A stretch of 64,000 bases of DNA from Sva-07 sp963829585 (GTDB taxonomy: Bacteria; Actinomycetota; Acidimicrobiia; Acidimicrobiales; Ilumatobacteraceae). The notes under the pieces are model-generated. The model saw nothing but the letters and a program-made list of their open reading frames with translations, was not told the origin of the DNA and did not search any database. How positions within the stretch are numbered: the first letter of the stretch is position 1; each line of letters begins with the position of its first letter. Made by a program: the position numbers and the translations under genes. The stretch spans positions 196,420 through 260,419 of the forward strand of contig CAWHJD010000005.1 in the NCBI GenBank assembly GCA_963829585.1, in the 5' to 3' direction. Positions 41,666-51,152 of this stretch are shown here, in pieces.

Positions 41666-42577
41666 TCATTCCTTGACGGCACCGGACGTGAGCCCGGAGA
41701 CGATGTACCTCTGCAGGAACAGGAATACGAGCACGACAGGGATCGCCCCGATCAGCGAGCCGGCCGCGAACGGCCCCCACCGGTTGTCGAACCCGGTGTT
41801 GACATAGCCGGACAGGCCCACGGCGAGGGTCTTGTTGTCCTCGCTCAGGATGACGCTGGCGACCATGAACTCGGCCTGTGTGGTGATGAACGACAGCAGA
41901 CCGATCACCGCCAGCACCGGTGTCGCCAGCGGGAGAATGATCTTGTAGAAGGTCTGGAAGTGGGTGCAACCGTCGATCATCGCTGCTTCATCGAGGGTGT
42001 GTGGGATGGTGTCGAAGAACCCCTTGATGAGATAGGTGTTCACTCCGAGTGCGCCACCGAGATAGATGAAGATCAGGCCCCACGACGACCCCAACCCGAT
42101 CGCCGGGAACAAGCCCTTGATCCGAGTCATGAACAGGAACAGCGCCACGATCGCCAGCAGGTTCGGGAACATCTGGATGAGCAGCAGTGAGAGCAACCCG
42201 ACCCGGCGGCCCTTGAACCGCAGCCGGCTGAACGCGTACGACGCCAGTGCGCACATTGCGACCGTCAGCACCGCGGTGGTGACGCCGATGAACATCGAGT
42301 TCGCGAACCAGTCCCAGAACGGAGGGTGGCCGGGCTCGGTCATGAGGGTCCGGAAGTTGTCGAGCGACGGATCCTTCGGGATGAGGCTCTGTGAACTCAG
42401 GTTGCCGTCAGTGACGGCCGCCGAGACGACCCAGAACACGGGGAACAGCGCGAAGACGAGCGCGATCCAGGCCACGACGTGGCGCCATCCGGTGGTGCGG
42501 AATACCTTGCCCATCGATGGGCGGTTGACCTCGAAGGCCGGTGCCTCGGGCTCGTACGCCTGGGTCACGGCGTTCAT
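41666..42577 (-). CDS. malG: Sugar ABC transporter permease, MalG-like
   Basis: The 303-residue permease has six membrane segments. The EAA loop that contacts the ATPase reads TLDEAAMIDGCTHFQTFYKI followed by ILPLATPVLA. It ends LQRYIVSGLTSGAVKE, the common MalG end. Overlap of its start with the malF stop (ATGA) couples the two. With the MalF-like permease and binding protein upstream it forms an importer of malto-oligosaccharide type. The ATPase is probably the MsmK-like protein encoded on the other strand about 4 kb away. Confidence 0.88.
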   Translation of the reverse strand: MNAVTQAYEPEAPAFEVNRPSMGKVFRTTGWRHVVAWIALVFALFPVFWVVSAAVTDGNLSSQSLIPKDPSLDNFRTLMTEPGHPPFWDWFANSMFIGVTTAVLTVAMCALASYAFSRLRFKGRRVGLLSLLLIQMFPNLLAIVALFLFMTRIKGLFPAIGLGSSWGLIFIYLGGALGVNTYLIKGFFDTIPHTLDEAAMIDGCTHFQTFYKIILPLATPVLAVIGLLSFITTQAEFMVASVILSEDNKTLAVGLSGYVNTGFDNRWGPFAAGSLIGAIPVVLVFLFLQRYIVSGLTSGAVKE

Positions 42578-44257
42578 CGCATCTCCTCGAGTGAGCGGGT
42601 CGCACGGAAACTGACGGCGGAGATCGTGGCGACGATCATGAAGATCACGAGCGACACCGCAGCGGCGAAGCCGTAATCGACACCGCCGCCACTGGCGAAC
42701 GCGATCTTGTAGACGTACGAGATCAGGATGTCGGTCCGGCCGGCGTCACTGCCCGGGACCGGCGGACGGCCCTCGGTCAGCAGGTAGATGATGTTGAAGT
42801 TGTTGAAGTTGAACGCGAAACTTGCGATGAGCAGCGGTCCGACGGCGACGAGCAGGAGCGGGAACGTGATGAGGCGGAACGCCTTGAACCCGCCGGCGCC
42901 GTCGACGTTGGCGGCCTCGGTGAGGTCGGTCGGGATGCTCTGCAGCGCGCCGGTGCACACCAGGAACATGTACGGGAAGCCGAGCCAGGTGTTGACGAGC
43001 AGGATCGAGAAGTAGGGCAGCCACTGGCCGTCGAGCCACGGCAGGTTCGTGCCGAACCAGCGGTTGATCACGCCGAACTGCTGGTTGAGCATGCCGCGCC
43101 AGACGAGCGCGGTCATGAAGCTCGGGATGGCATACGGGATGATGATGAGGCTGCGGTACCAGCGTCGGCCGAACATCCGCTCGTCGTTGAAGACGATGGC
43201 GAGCAACAGTCCGAGACCGAACGAGAGCGCAACCGAGAACAGTGAGAACAGGATCGTCCAGAGCAGGACGCGGACGAAGACGCTGCGGGTCTGGTCGTCG
43301 TTGACGATGCGTTCGTAGTTCTCGGTCCCGATGTTCGCTCGCCAGCCCGGCACGAGCGCGCTGCCGTTGTCGTCGACGAAGTTGCCGTCCACGACCGTGT
43401 AGGTGGTGCCGGTCGTCGAGTCGTAGATCGTGTCGGTCTCGGGGTCGTACGTGCGCGTCTGCGTCTTCGCGACGGCGGCGCCGAACCCGTCGTTGGTGAT
43501 GTCGCCCGACGGCGCCGGTACGACCAAGGCGTTGACGTCGGCGACCCGGTCGTTCGCTGCGCCGGTGTTGAGCGCGACGTACCCCTCGATGGTCTCGCGT
43601 CGGCCGTCGGCGATGATCTCCGAGTCGTCGATCGGCGTGAGCCCGTCGGACGTCCCGAGGAACCGTTGGCCATCAGGGTCGGTGAGCAGGAAGACGATCT
43701 CACCCTGCGCGTCGCCTTCGGCGAGGATCTGCAGGTCGTAGCGGATCGAGTCGCCGCTCGCGCTGGTGGAGTTGGTCTCGATGCGTTCGATCGCGGTCTG
43801 CTTGTCGATGTTGTTGCCGGTTCCGAAGTTCGTCGTCGAGACGTAGATCAGGTAGAAGATCGGATACACCGCGAAGACGAGCAGGAACATCGTGCCCGGC
43901 AGGAGGTACTTCGCCGGGATGAACCGGTGCTTGGCGATGTAGACCACGTCGATCACGATCAGCGCGATGATCGAGGAGATGGCGAGCCAGTAGTCGGGCT
44001 TCGCGAACATCGTCGGGCAGTGCCGCCAGGACGACGGCGTTCAAGAGTCCGAGCAGGACGTACTTGGCGATCAACCCGGCCGATGCGCCGTAGCGCGGTC
44101 CGGTGGGTTTCGACAGCGGCGGCATCATCGAGGCGAGGCCGCCGCCCTCCGACGCGATCGTTGCGCCGTTCGTACCGTTGGTGGTGGCGGTGCCGGCCCG
44201 GGAGGAGGCAGTCCCACGTTCGTGGGCCCCCTCCTCCCGGGAATCGGCGGTGTTCAT
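42574..44257 (-). CDS. malF: Sugar ABC transporter permease, MalF-like, apparent 1-base frameshift
   Basis: MalF-type permease of about 560 residues with a large periplasmic loop (about 130-290). The EAA loop reads LTEAANVDGAGGFKAFRLIT followed by FPLLL. The first 80 residues, ending KYVLLGLLNAVVLAAL, are in a different frame from the rest, which opens MFAKPDYWLAISS. Removing one base of the GGG at 44015-44017 joins them. Thr/Gly-rich residues precede the first helix. The gene follows the binding-protein gene by seven bases. Confidence 0.85.
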
Positions 44258-44264
44258 CTGATGA

Positions 44265-45608
44265 TCAGCCTTCGGCGATCTTCTCGCGGATCTGGGCCGC
44301 AGCGTCGGTGAACGCTTGAACCGGATCGGTGCCGGTGAAGATCAACGAGTAGGCGTCGGTCCAGCTCTCCCACACCGCCGACATCTCGGGGATGGCAGGA
44401 AGCGGGGTGCCCTGCTGACCGGCAGCGCCGAAGCCCTGGATGATCGGGTCGGACGACACCTGGTCGTAGGCGCTGAGCATGGCCGGTGGGCGACCGCCGG
44501 CCTCGAACAGTGCAAGCTGCACTTCCTCGGTGCCGAGATAGTCGACCATGAATGTCGTGGCGAGGTCGGGGTTCTCGCTGAACGCCGACTGCATGAAGCC
44601 CTGGACGCCGACGAAGACCTGCGGCGTGCCACCGGCGACGGGCGGAATCGGCTCGACGACGAAGTTGATACCTGCGTCGGTGAAGTCACCGACGTTCCAC
44701 GGTCCGGTGATCGCGAACGGCGACTTGCCGGTCGAGAACGCCTCTTTCATGATGTCCTGGCTGACGTCCTTGGAGATGAGCCCCTCGTTGCTCCAGTCGG
44801 CGAACTTCTGCGCCGCGGCGAGGCCGCCGGGGGAGTCGATGCCGACATCGTCGGCGTTGTAGGTGCCGTCCTGCGTTCTCGCCGAAGACGTAGCCGCCGA
44901 TGCGCGCTGAACAGCGGGTAGTTGTGGTACGGGTCGGCCGGGTCCTGCTGGATGCCGAGCGGCACGTCGACGGTGCCGTCGGCCTGCAGTGCGAGCGCCG
45001 TTGCCTCGAGGTCTTCGAACGTGGCCGGGGCCACGGGCACCAGGTCGGTGTTGCGGATCAGGGCGATGTTCTCGATGGCGTACGGCACGCCGTAGAGGGC
45101 GCCGTCGTAGGTGAACGCCTCGATGGCGACGGGGGCGTAGAGGTCGGCGTCGGCGCCGAGGTCGATCGGCGCGACGACGCCGTTCGAGACGAATTCACCC
45201 AGCCAGTCGTGCGCGCCGGTGACGATGTCGGGGCCTTCCCCCGCAGGAGCGGCGATCGAGAACTGAGAGCGGATCTCGTCGTTCGGGATCTCGACGACCT
45301 CGACGGTGATGCCTTCGGCTGCCGCGAACTCGTCGGCGATCGGCTCGAGCACCGGATGCTCGGGTCTCGTCGGCCCAGATGACGAGGTCGGCGTCGCCGC
45401 GGGCAGGAGCCTGGTACTCGGTGGTCTCGGTGGTGGCCTCGGTGCCGGTCGGCGCCTCGGTCGTCTCGGGTGCCTCCGTCGATTCGGTGGCTTGGGTGGC
45501 CTCGGTGGCGGTGGTGTCGCCGGTCGAGGAATCTTCGTCGCTGCCACACGCGGCGCCCACCAGGGCGGCCACGGCGGCGAAGGCGATCAAGCGGCGTGAT
45601 GCGCGCAT
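44265..45608 (-). CDS. malE: Sugar-binding lipoprotein, MalE-like, three apparent 1-base insertions
   Basis: Extracellular solute-binding protein of the maltose type. The signal ends in the lipobox VGAACGSDE, followed by a Thr/Glu-rich linker. The mature protein is split over frames: DADLVIWADETR, then VLEPIADEFAAAEGITVEVV through YHNYPLFSA, then DIMKEAFSTGKSPFAITGPW to the end. One extra base at about 45356 and two more near 44909 and 44878 account for the shifts; corrected, the protein is about 445 residues. Three insertions in 500 bases favour sequencing error, though decay is possible. It heads the malEFG operon opposite a lacI gene. Confidence 0.82.
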
Positions 45609-45789
45609 GGTGTCTCCCCCTCAGGAGGTTGGATCGTCGGCAGGTGCCGTCGAATCGGTGGTTTGGGATGTTCGTGGTCGTTCCGCTCGGCCGAGAACGG
45701 GTCGTGATGACCCGCTGTGTCCGTTCAGTCTTCACCTCGGACGAGTGGTGTGCAACCGAACTCCACACTACGGAAGTCGCTGGGTGGGT

Positions 45790-45802
45790 GCAAGATTCTT
45801 GC
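45790..45802. promoter_or_regulatory. Likely LacI operator in the malE-lacI divergent region
   Basis: GCAAGATTCTTGC is a perfect 13-base palindrome in the 238-base gap between divergent malE-like and lacI genes. A further CTTGCG half-site follows at 45819-45824, two helical turns away. CTTGCAAG-like sites are typical of LacI-family maltose regulators. Binding by the adjacent LacI protein is inference. Confidence 0.55.
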
Positions 45803-45846
45803 GTGATTTCTTCCTTTTCTTGCGACGCTCGCGTACAGTCGCGCCC

Positions 45847-46875
45847 ATGCGGATCCGACTGCGCGACGTGTCTGCGCTCGCGGGGGTCAGCGAGGCCACC
45901 GTGAGCCGGGTGATGAACGGCAGGTCAGGCGTCAGCGCGTCCACACGCGAGCGTGTCGTTCGGGTGCTCGCCGAACTCGGCTACGCACCCGACGCACTGC
46001 ATCCCACACCGCGGGCGGGCGTCGTCGGCCTGATCGTTCCGGAGCTCGACAATCCGATCTTCCCCAAGTTCGTACAGACCGCGGAGGCGCGACTGTTGTC
46101 GAGCGGGTACCTCAGCGTGCTGTGCTGTGCAACTCGAGCCGGGCCGAGCGAGGACGAGTACCTCGAGTCGCTCGTCGACCATCGCGTTGCCGGCGTGATG
46201 GTGGTGTCCGGACGCCATGCCGACGTCCGGGCGGACCACACCGTCTACGACGAGATCACCGGCCGCGGCATCGGCCTGGTGACGGTGAACGGCTCGATGG
46301 ATGCATCAGGGATCCCGAGCGTGTCGACCGACGATCGTGGTGCCACCATCACGGCGTACCGACATCTGCACGCGCTCGGCCACGACCGGATCGGGCTGCT
46401 GATCGGGCCGCGCTGCTACACGCCCGTTCTCCGCAAGATCGACGGTTTCCGGGCAGCAGCGACATCGGCAGGTGTCGATGTCACCGACGAACTGGTCGCC
46501 GAGACGATCTTCAGCCTCGATGGAGGTTTCACCGGGGCGCAGCGCCTGTATGACGCTGGTGTCACCGGCGTCGTCGCGGCGAGCGACATGATGGCCCTCG
46601 GTGCGATCAGGGCCGCTCGGGAGCGGGGGCTCGAGGTGCCGCAGGACGTGTCGGTGGTCGGTTTCGACGACACCGTGCTGATGCGTTTCACCGATCCGCC
46701 GTTGACCACGGTGCATCAGCCGGTCACGCGCATCGTCGACTACGCCGTCGATGTCCTGCTGGCTCAGATCCAGGGGCAGCCGTACGACCGGGGTGAGCGC
46801 ATTCTTCCCGGAGAGTTGATCGTGCGGGCGACGACCGCACCGGCCCACGCGCTCGGTCGCGTGCCGATCGACTAG
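45847..46875 (+). CDS. LacI-family regulator 1 (MalR-like)
   Basis: The 342-residue protein has the LacI HTH and hinge at the N-terminus (RLRDVSALAGVSEATVSRVM) and a periplasmic-binding-like effector domain (PELDNPIFPKFVQTAEARLL to GFDDTVLMRFTDPPLTTVHQ). It is transcribed away from malEFG and toward the ATPase gene, and probably represses both in the absence of sugar. The ATG is the second-domain-aligned start; upstream in-frame sequence is not protein-like. Confidence 0.9.
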   Translation: MRIRLRDVSALAGVSEATVSRVMNGRSGVSASTRERVVRVLAELGYAPDALHPTPRAGVVGLIVPELDNPIFPKFVQTAEARLLSSGYLSVLCCATRAGPSEDEYLESLVDHRVAGVMVVSGRHADVRADHTVYDEITGRGIGLVTVNGSMDASGIPSVSTDDRGATITAYRHLHALGHDRIGLLIGPRCYTPVLRKIDGFRAAATSAGVDVTDELVAETIFSLDGGFTGAQRLYDAGVTGVVAASDMMALGAIRAARERGLEVPQDVSVVGFDDTVLMRFTDPPLTTVHQPVTRIVDYAVDVLLAQIQGQPYDRGERILPGELIVRATTAPAHALGRVPID

Positions 46876-46947
46876 GTTCTCGATCTGTCGGTCGGAGGGG
46901 GTCCCAGGCGGACATCGACGAGTGGAACACCAGAGGGAGAACTCAAC

Positions 46948-48133
46948 ATGGCGACAGTGCAACTCGAGAACATCAACAAGGTGTACGAGAACGGTTTCCA
47001 CGCGATCCACGATCTGAATCTCGAGATCGCCGACAAGGAGTTCCTCGTTCTCGTCGGCCCGTCGGGTTGCGGCAAGTCCACGGCACTGCGGATGATCGCC
47101 GGTCTCGAAACGATCTCGGGTGGCACGATGCGCATCGGCGACCGGGTCGTCAACGAGGTCGAACCCAAGGACCGCGACATCGCCATGGTGTTCCAGAACT
47201 ACGCGCTGTACCCGCACATGTCCGTGTACGACAACATCGGCTTCGCGCTCAAGCTGGCGAAGGTTCCGAAGGAGGAGATCGACACGCGTGTCCGCAAGGC
47301 CGCGGCGATCCTCGAACTCGAGGACAACCTCAACCGCAAGCCGGGCCAGCTGTCGGGTGGCCAGCGCCAACGTGTGGCGATGGGCCGGGCGATCGTCCGC
47401 CAGCCGGCCGCCTTCCTCATGGACGAGCCGCTGTCGAACCTCGACGCCAAACTCCGCGTCCAGATGCGCGCCGAGATCGCCTCGCTGCAGCGGGAGTTGG
47501 CCGTGACGACCGTGTACGTCACCCACGACCAGATCGAGGCGATGACCATGGGTGATCGTGTCGCGGTCCTGAAGGACGGCTACCTCCAACAGGTCGACAC
47601 GCCCCAGAACCTCTACGACCATCCGGTCAACGTGTTCGTCGCCGCGTTCATCGGCTCGCCGTCGATGAACCTGTTCGAAGCCGACGTTCGCCTGTCCGGT
47701 GACGCCGGCACTGTCACGCTCGGATCGCATGTGCTCGGCCTCGACCCCGAGTGCCTCGTCAAGCACCCCAAACTGCGCGCGCTACGACGGCGAGCGCGTC
47801 ATCGTGGGCATCCGCCCCGAGGACTACGAGGACGCGGCGCTCGCCCCGCAGGTCCCCGAGTCGCAGCGGATCACGTCGACGATCTCGCTCGTGGAGGCTC
47901 TGGGCTCCGAACTCATGGCGCACTTCCGGCTCGATGCCACCACGGTCGACTCGGGAGATCCCGACGCCGTCGAGGAGAAGGCGGGCGTCGACACGGCGAA
48001 CGCCGTCGGCCGGTTCAGCCCGCGGTCAGGGGCCCGCATCGGCCAGCAGGTCGAGATCGCCATCTCCACCGAGAACATGCACTTCTTCGACATCCACACC
48101 CGCGAGAGCATCGAGGGCAACCATCTCGCCTGA
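46948..48133 (+). CDS. Sugar ABC transporter ATP-binding protein (MsmK/UgpC type), apparent 1-base frameshift
   Basis: This ATPase has Walker A VGPSGCGKSTALRM (about 37-50), Q-loop, signature LSGGQRQRVAMGRA (about 135), Walker B FLMDEPLSNLDAKLR and the switch His in VTHDQIEAMTMGD. The C-terminal regulatory OB domain (RPEDYED onward) is in another frame; one extra base in the GCGCGCGC run at about 47775-47782 explains it and joins HPKLRA to YDGERVIVGI. MsmK-type ATPases often serve several importers. It is the only sugar-import ATPase in the window, whereas two sets of permeases are present. Confidence 0.9.
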
Positions 48134-48162
48134 GACCCGGACCGCCTGAGCCCGGCTCGCGG

Positions 48163-49257
48163 TCAAGGGGTCCAGCGCGGCTTGAGCGGTGCGTGGTCGA
48201 GTCGGGGCAGCACGTACTCGGCCACGAGGTCGCACTCGGCGATGTGGGGGTACCCGGACAGGATGAATGCTCCGATGCCGGCGTCCTGGTACGCCCGGAT
48301 CTTCGCCACCACCTGATCGGGATCGCCGACGATCGCCGCGCCGGCACCGCTGCGGGCGCGTCCCACTCCGGTCCAGAGTGCCTCCTCGACGAACCCGTCG
48401 TCGCGGGCCGCCTCGCGCAGGGACGCCTGACGCTGCACGCCGACCGACGCGGCGTCGAGTGACTTGTTCCGGATCGCCTCACCGGTGTCCGCGTCGAGAC
48501 GGGAGACGAGTCGTTCGGCCGCAGCACGAGCTTCGGCCTCGGTCTCGCGCACGATCATGTGGGCGCGGAGTCCGTAGACGAGCGAGCGGTCGTAGCGATC
48601 GCTCGCCAGCGCGGTCATCTCGTCGACGGTCGCGGCGACCGCCGACACGGTGTCGGGCCAGGTCAGGAAGACGTCGGCCTCTGCGGCCGCGACGTCCTTC
48701 GCCGCGGGGGAGAAGCCGCCGAAGTACATCGGCGGGCACATGCCGTTGACGGTCGTGGCACGCGGCGGGTCGAGCTCGAGGTCGACGAACTCGCCGTGGA
48801 AGTCGATCGGTCGCCCGTTCAGCAGCTGGCGCAGGACCTGCATCCACTCGCGGGTGCGCTGGTAGCGGGGGGAGGACTCGAGCTCCTCGCCGGGGATGTC
48901 GGACGAGATGATGTTGATGCACAGCCGCCCGTGCGCGAACTGGTCGATCGAGGCGAGTTGGCGGGCCAGCTGCGGCAGCCACATCTCGCCCATCCGCACG
49001 GCGAGCAGCAGGTTGATGCGTTCGGTGTGCGTGGCGATGGCGGCGGCGAAGGCCGTCGAATCGATCCCGAGCGTGTAGCCCGACGGCAGGAGCACGTTGT
49101 CGAAGCCGTTGCGGTCGGCGGTCGCGACGATGTCGGAGCAGTGCTCCCACGAACTTGCCAGCGCGGGATCGGGGACGCCGAGGAACTCGTAGTCGTCGTC
49201 GCACAGCGCACTGAACCAGGAGATCTCGGGGACGTCGGGTTGCTCGATGGCGCTCAT
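48163..49257 (-). CDS. LLM-class flavin-dependent oxidoreductase (alkanesulfonate monooxygenase-like)
   Basis: The 364-residue TIM-barrel enzyme resembles the SsuD branch of bacterial luciferase-like monooxygenases: SWEHCSDIVATADRNGFDNV, the FMN-region LLLAVRMGEMWLPQLARQLA, CINIISSDIPGEELESSPRY and GDPDQVVAKIRAYQDAGIGA. FMNH2-dependent desulfonation is the common reaction but not certain; F420 is used by other members of the superfamily. It overlaps the aldo/keto reductase gene by four bases (ATGA), placing it at the end of the aglEFG-like operon. Confidence 0.87.
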   Translation of the reverse strand: MSAIEQPDVPEISWFSALCDDDYEFLGVPDPALASSWEHCSDIVATADRNGFDNVLLPSGYTLGIDSTAFAAAIATHTERINLLLAVRMGEMWLPQLARQLASIDQFAHGRLCINIISSDIPGEELESSPRYQRTREWMQVLRQLLNGRPIDFHGEFVDLELDPPRATTVNGMCPPMYFGGFSPAAKDVAAAEADVFLTWPDTVSAVAATVDEMTALASDRYDRSLVYGLRAHMIVRETEAEARAAAERLVSRLDADTGEAIRNKSLDAASVGVQRQASLREAARDDGFVEEALWTGVGRARSGAGAAIVGDPDQVVAKIRAYQDAGIGAFILSGYPHIAECDLVAEYVLPRLDHAPLKPRWTP

Positions 49258-50181
49258 GGCAGCGGAACTCCTTCGGAGGCTTGGACGATTTCGTAGACGT
49301 CGTGGCGGGACAGCTCCACACCGAGCGCGTCGGTGGCCGAACGAAGGCGATCGGCGTTCTGCGATCCGATGATCGCGACGGGAGCCGCAGGGTGGGCGAG
49401 CACGAACGCAATGGCGATCTGGCTGCGATCGACACCTTCGCGATCGGCGAGTCGGTCGAGCACCTCGACGAGTTCCGGCCGCAGTCCGTCGCCGGTGGCC
49501 AGGCGTCCACCGGCGAGGGGGCTCCAGGCGAGCGGCAGCGGTCCCGGTTCGCATGCAGTCGTCGAACGTGCCGTCGCGCAGCGGGTCGAGATGGACGGCG
49601 GAGTACTCGGGCTGGTTCGTCGCGATCGGGAAGGGCAGATGGGCAGCCAGCGCGGCGACCTGCGCCGGCGTGTGGTTGGAGACGCCGACTTCGCGGATCT
49701 TCCCTTCGTCGCGCAGGGCCGTGAGGGTCGCGGCAACGTCGGCCGGATGGGCGAACAGGTCGGGTCGATGGATCTGATAGAGATCGATCACGTCGGTGTG
49801 CAGACGTCGCAGCGACGCTTCACAGGCGCTGCGCAGGTACGCCGGTGACGAGTCGTAGGGGAGCGGGGGGATGATGCCCCCCTTGGTCGCGAGCACCATG
49901 CGGTCACGCAGGCCGGGTGATGCGGCCAGCACCGACCCGAGGATCTCCTCGACCGCGCCGAACCCGGTGCCGCCCCAGTCGAAGCCGTACACGTCGGCGT
50001 TGTCGACGAGGTTCATGCCTGCGTCGAGCGCAGTCTCGAGCAACGCCTGAGCGGCTGCGACGTCGTCGTTCGTGAATCGCCACAGACCGAACGCGAGCGG
50101 CCCCACCTCTCCGAGCGAGGCGAGTTGGCGGCGATGTGTTCGAACGATGTTCACGGCCGAATCCGATGCGTGTCCGGTCAC
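49254..50181 (-). CDS. Aldo/keto reductase, apparent 1-base frameshift
   Basis: An NADPH-type oxidoreductase of about 308 residues. The catalytic Asp/Tyr motif is NLVDNADVYG, followed by LATKGGI, IDLYQIHRPD and GVSNHTPAQV. The C-terminal third, LAWSPLAGGRL to AFVLAHPAAPVAIIGSQNAD, lies in another frame; dropping one base of the CCC at 49543-49545 gives CMRTGPLPLAWSPL. Oxidation or reduction of an imported sugar is plausible given the neighbours. The GTG at 50181 overlaps the permease stop (GTGA); a GTG nine codons on is an alternative. Confidence 0.84.
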
Positions 50182-51149
50182 CCCTTGACCGAGCCGGCGA
50201 GTAGACCGCGCACGAAGTAGCGCTGCAGGGCGAAGAAGACGACGAGTGGGATGAACGCCTGCACGAACGCGCCCGCAGGCAGGATGTACTCGTTTCGTCC
50301 GAAGTCGCCGGCCAGGTTGGCGATGAGGATCGTCGTGGGCTGCTGGCTGGCGTTGGCGCCGATCATCGTGTTGGCGATCAGGTAGTCGTTCCAGGTCCAG
50401 AGGAACTGGAAGATGGCGAAGGCCGCCAGGACCGGGATCGACAGCGGCAGCACGAGTCGCCAGAAGATCGTGAAGTGATCCGCGCCGTCGATGCGTGCCG
50501 CCTCGAAGAGATCCTTGGGGAGCGAACTGATGTAGTTGTGCAGGAGGAAGATCGCGAACGGCATCGCGAAACCGGTGTGGGTCAGCCAGGCCGACGTCGT
50601 CGTGCCCGCCAGACCGAAATCGGGGATCAGGACGACGGTCTTGTCGAGCAGTGGCAGGGTGACGCTCGCTCCGCCGACGAACATCTGCAGCAACGGGATG
50701 AGCGCGACCTGCAACGGGATCGCGAGCAGAGCCACCGTGGCGATGAACAGGGTCTTGCGGCCGCGGAACGGGATCCAGGCGAATCCGTAGGCCGCGAAGG
50801 CGGCGATGGCGATCGGGATGATCGTGGCCGGGATGGCGATGGCCGCCGAGTTCAGCAACGACCTGCCGAGACCTGCTCGAGCGCTGAAGATCGTGTCGTA
50901 GTTGTCGATCGTCAACTCGTCCGGCCTCACCTTCCACCAACCGGTGGCGCGCTGTGCATCGCGGCTGCGGAACGAGTTGATGAACAACCCGAGCGTCGGG
51001 ATGCTCCAGACCACGACGATGAGCCAGAGCACACCGGTCGGGATGCGTCGCAGGAATCCGTACATCCGGTCGATCACGCCGTTGGAGCGCCCGTCGGCCG
51101 AGGGCGCCGGGCGACCGGAGCCCGTGAGGGTCGTCGTGGTGGAACTCAT
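50178..51149 (-). CDS. Sugar ABC transporter permease, AglG/MalG-like
   Basis: The 323-residue permease has six membrane helices and the EAA loop DLFEAARIDGADHFTIFWRL followed by VLPLSIPVLA. The end LQRYFVRGLLAGSVKG is typical of the MalG branch, and the insert NSFRSRDAQRATGWWKV matches alpha-glucoside (AglG) types. It is three bases after the companion permease gene and overlaps the aldo/keto reductase start. It belongs to the second importer of the island. Confidence 0.88.
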   Translation of the reverse strand: MSSTTTTLTGSGRPAPSADGRSNGVIDRMYGFLRRIPTGVLWLIVVVWSIPTLGLFINSFRSRDAQRATGWWKVRPDELTIDNYDTIFSARAGLGRSLLNSAAIAIPATIIPIAIAAFAAYGFAWIPFRGRKTLFIATVALLAIPLQVALIPLLQMFVGGASVTLPLLDKTVVLIPDFGLAGTTTSAWLTHTGFAMPFAIFLLHNYISSLPKDLFEAARIDGADHFTIFWRLVLPLSIPVLAAFAIFQFLWTWNDYLIANTMIGANASQQPTTILIANLAGDFGRNEYILPAGAFVQAFIPLVVFFALQRYFVRGLLAGSVKG

Positions 51150-51152
51150 CGT

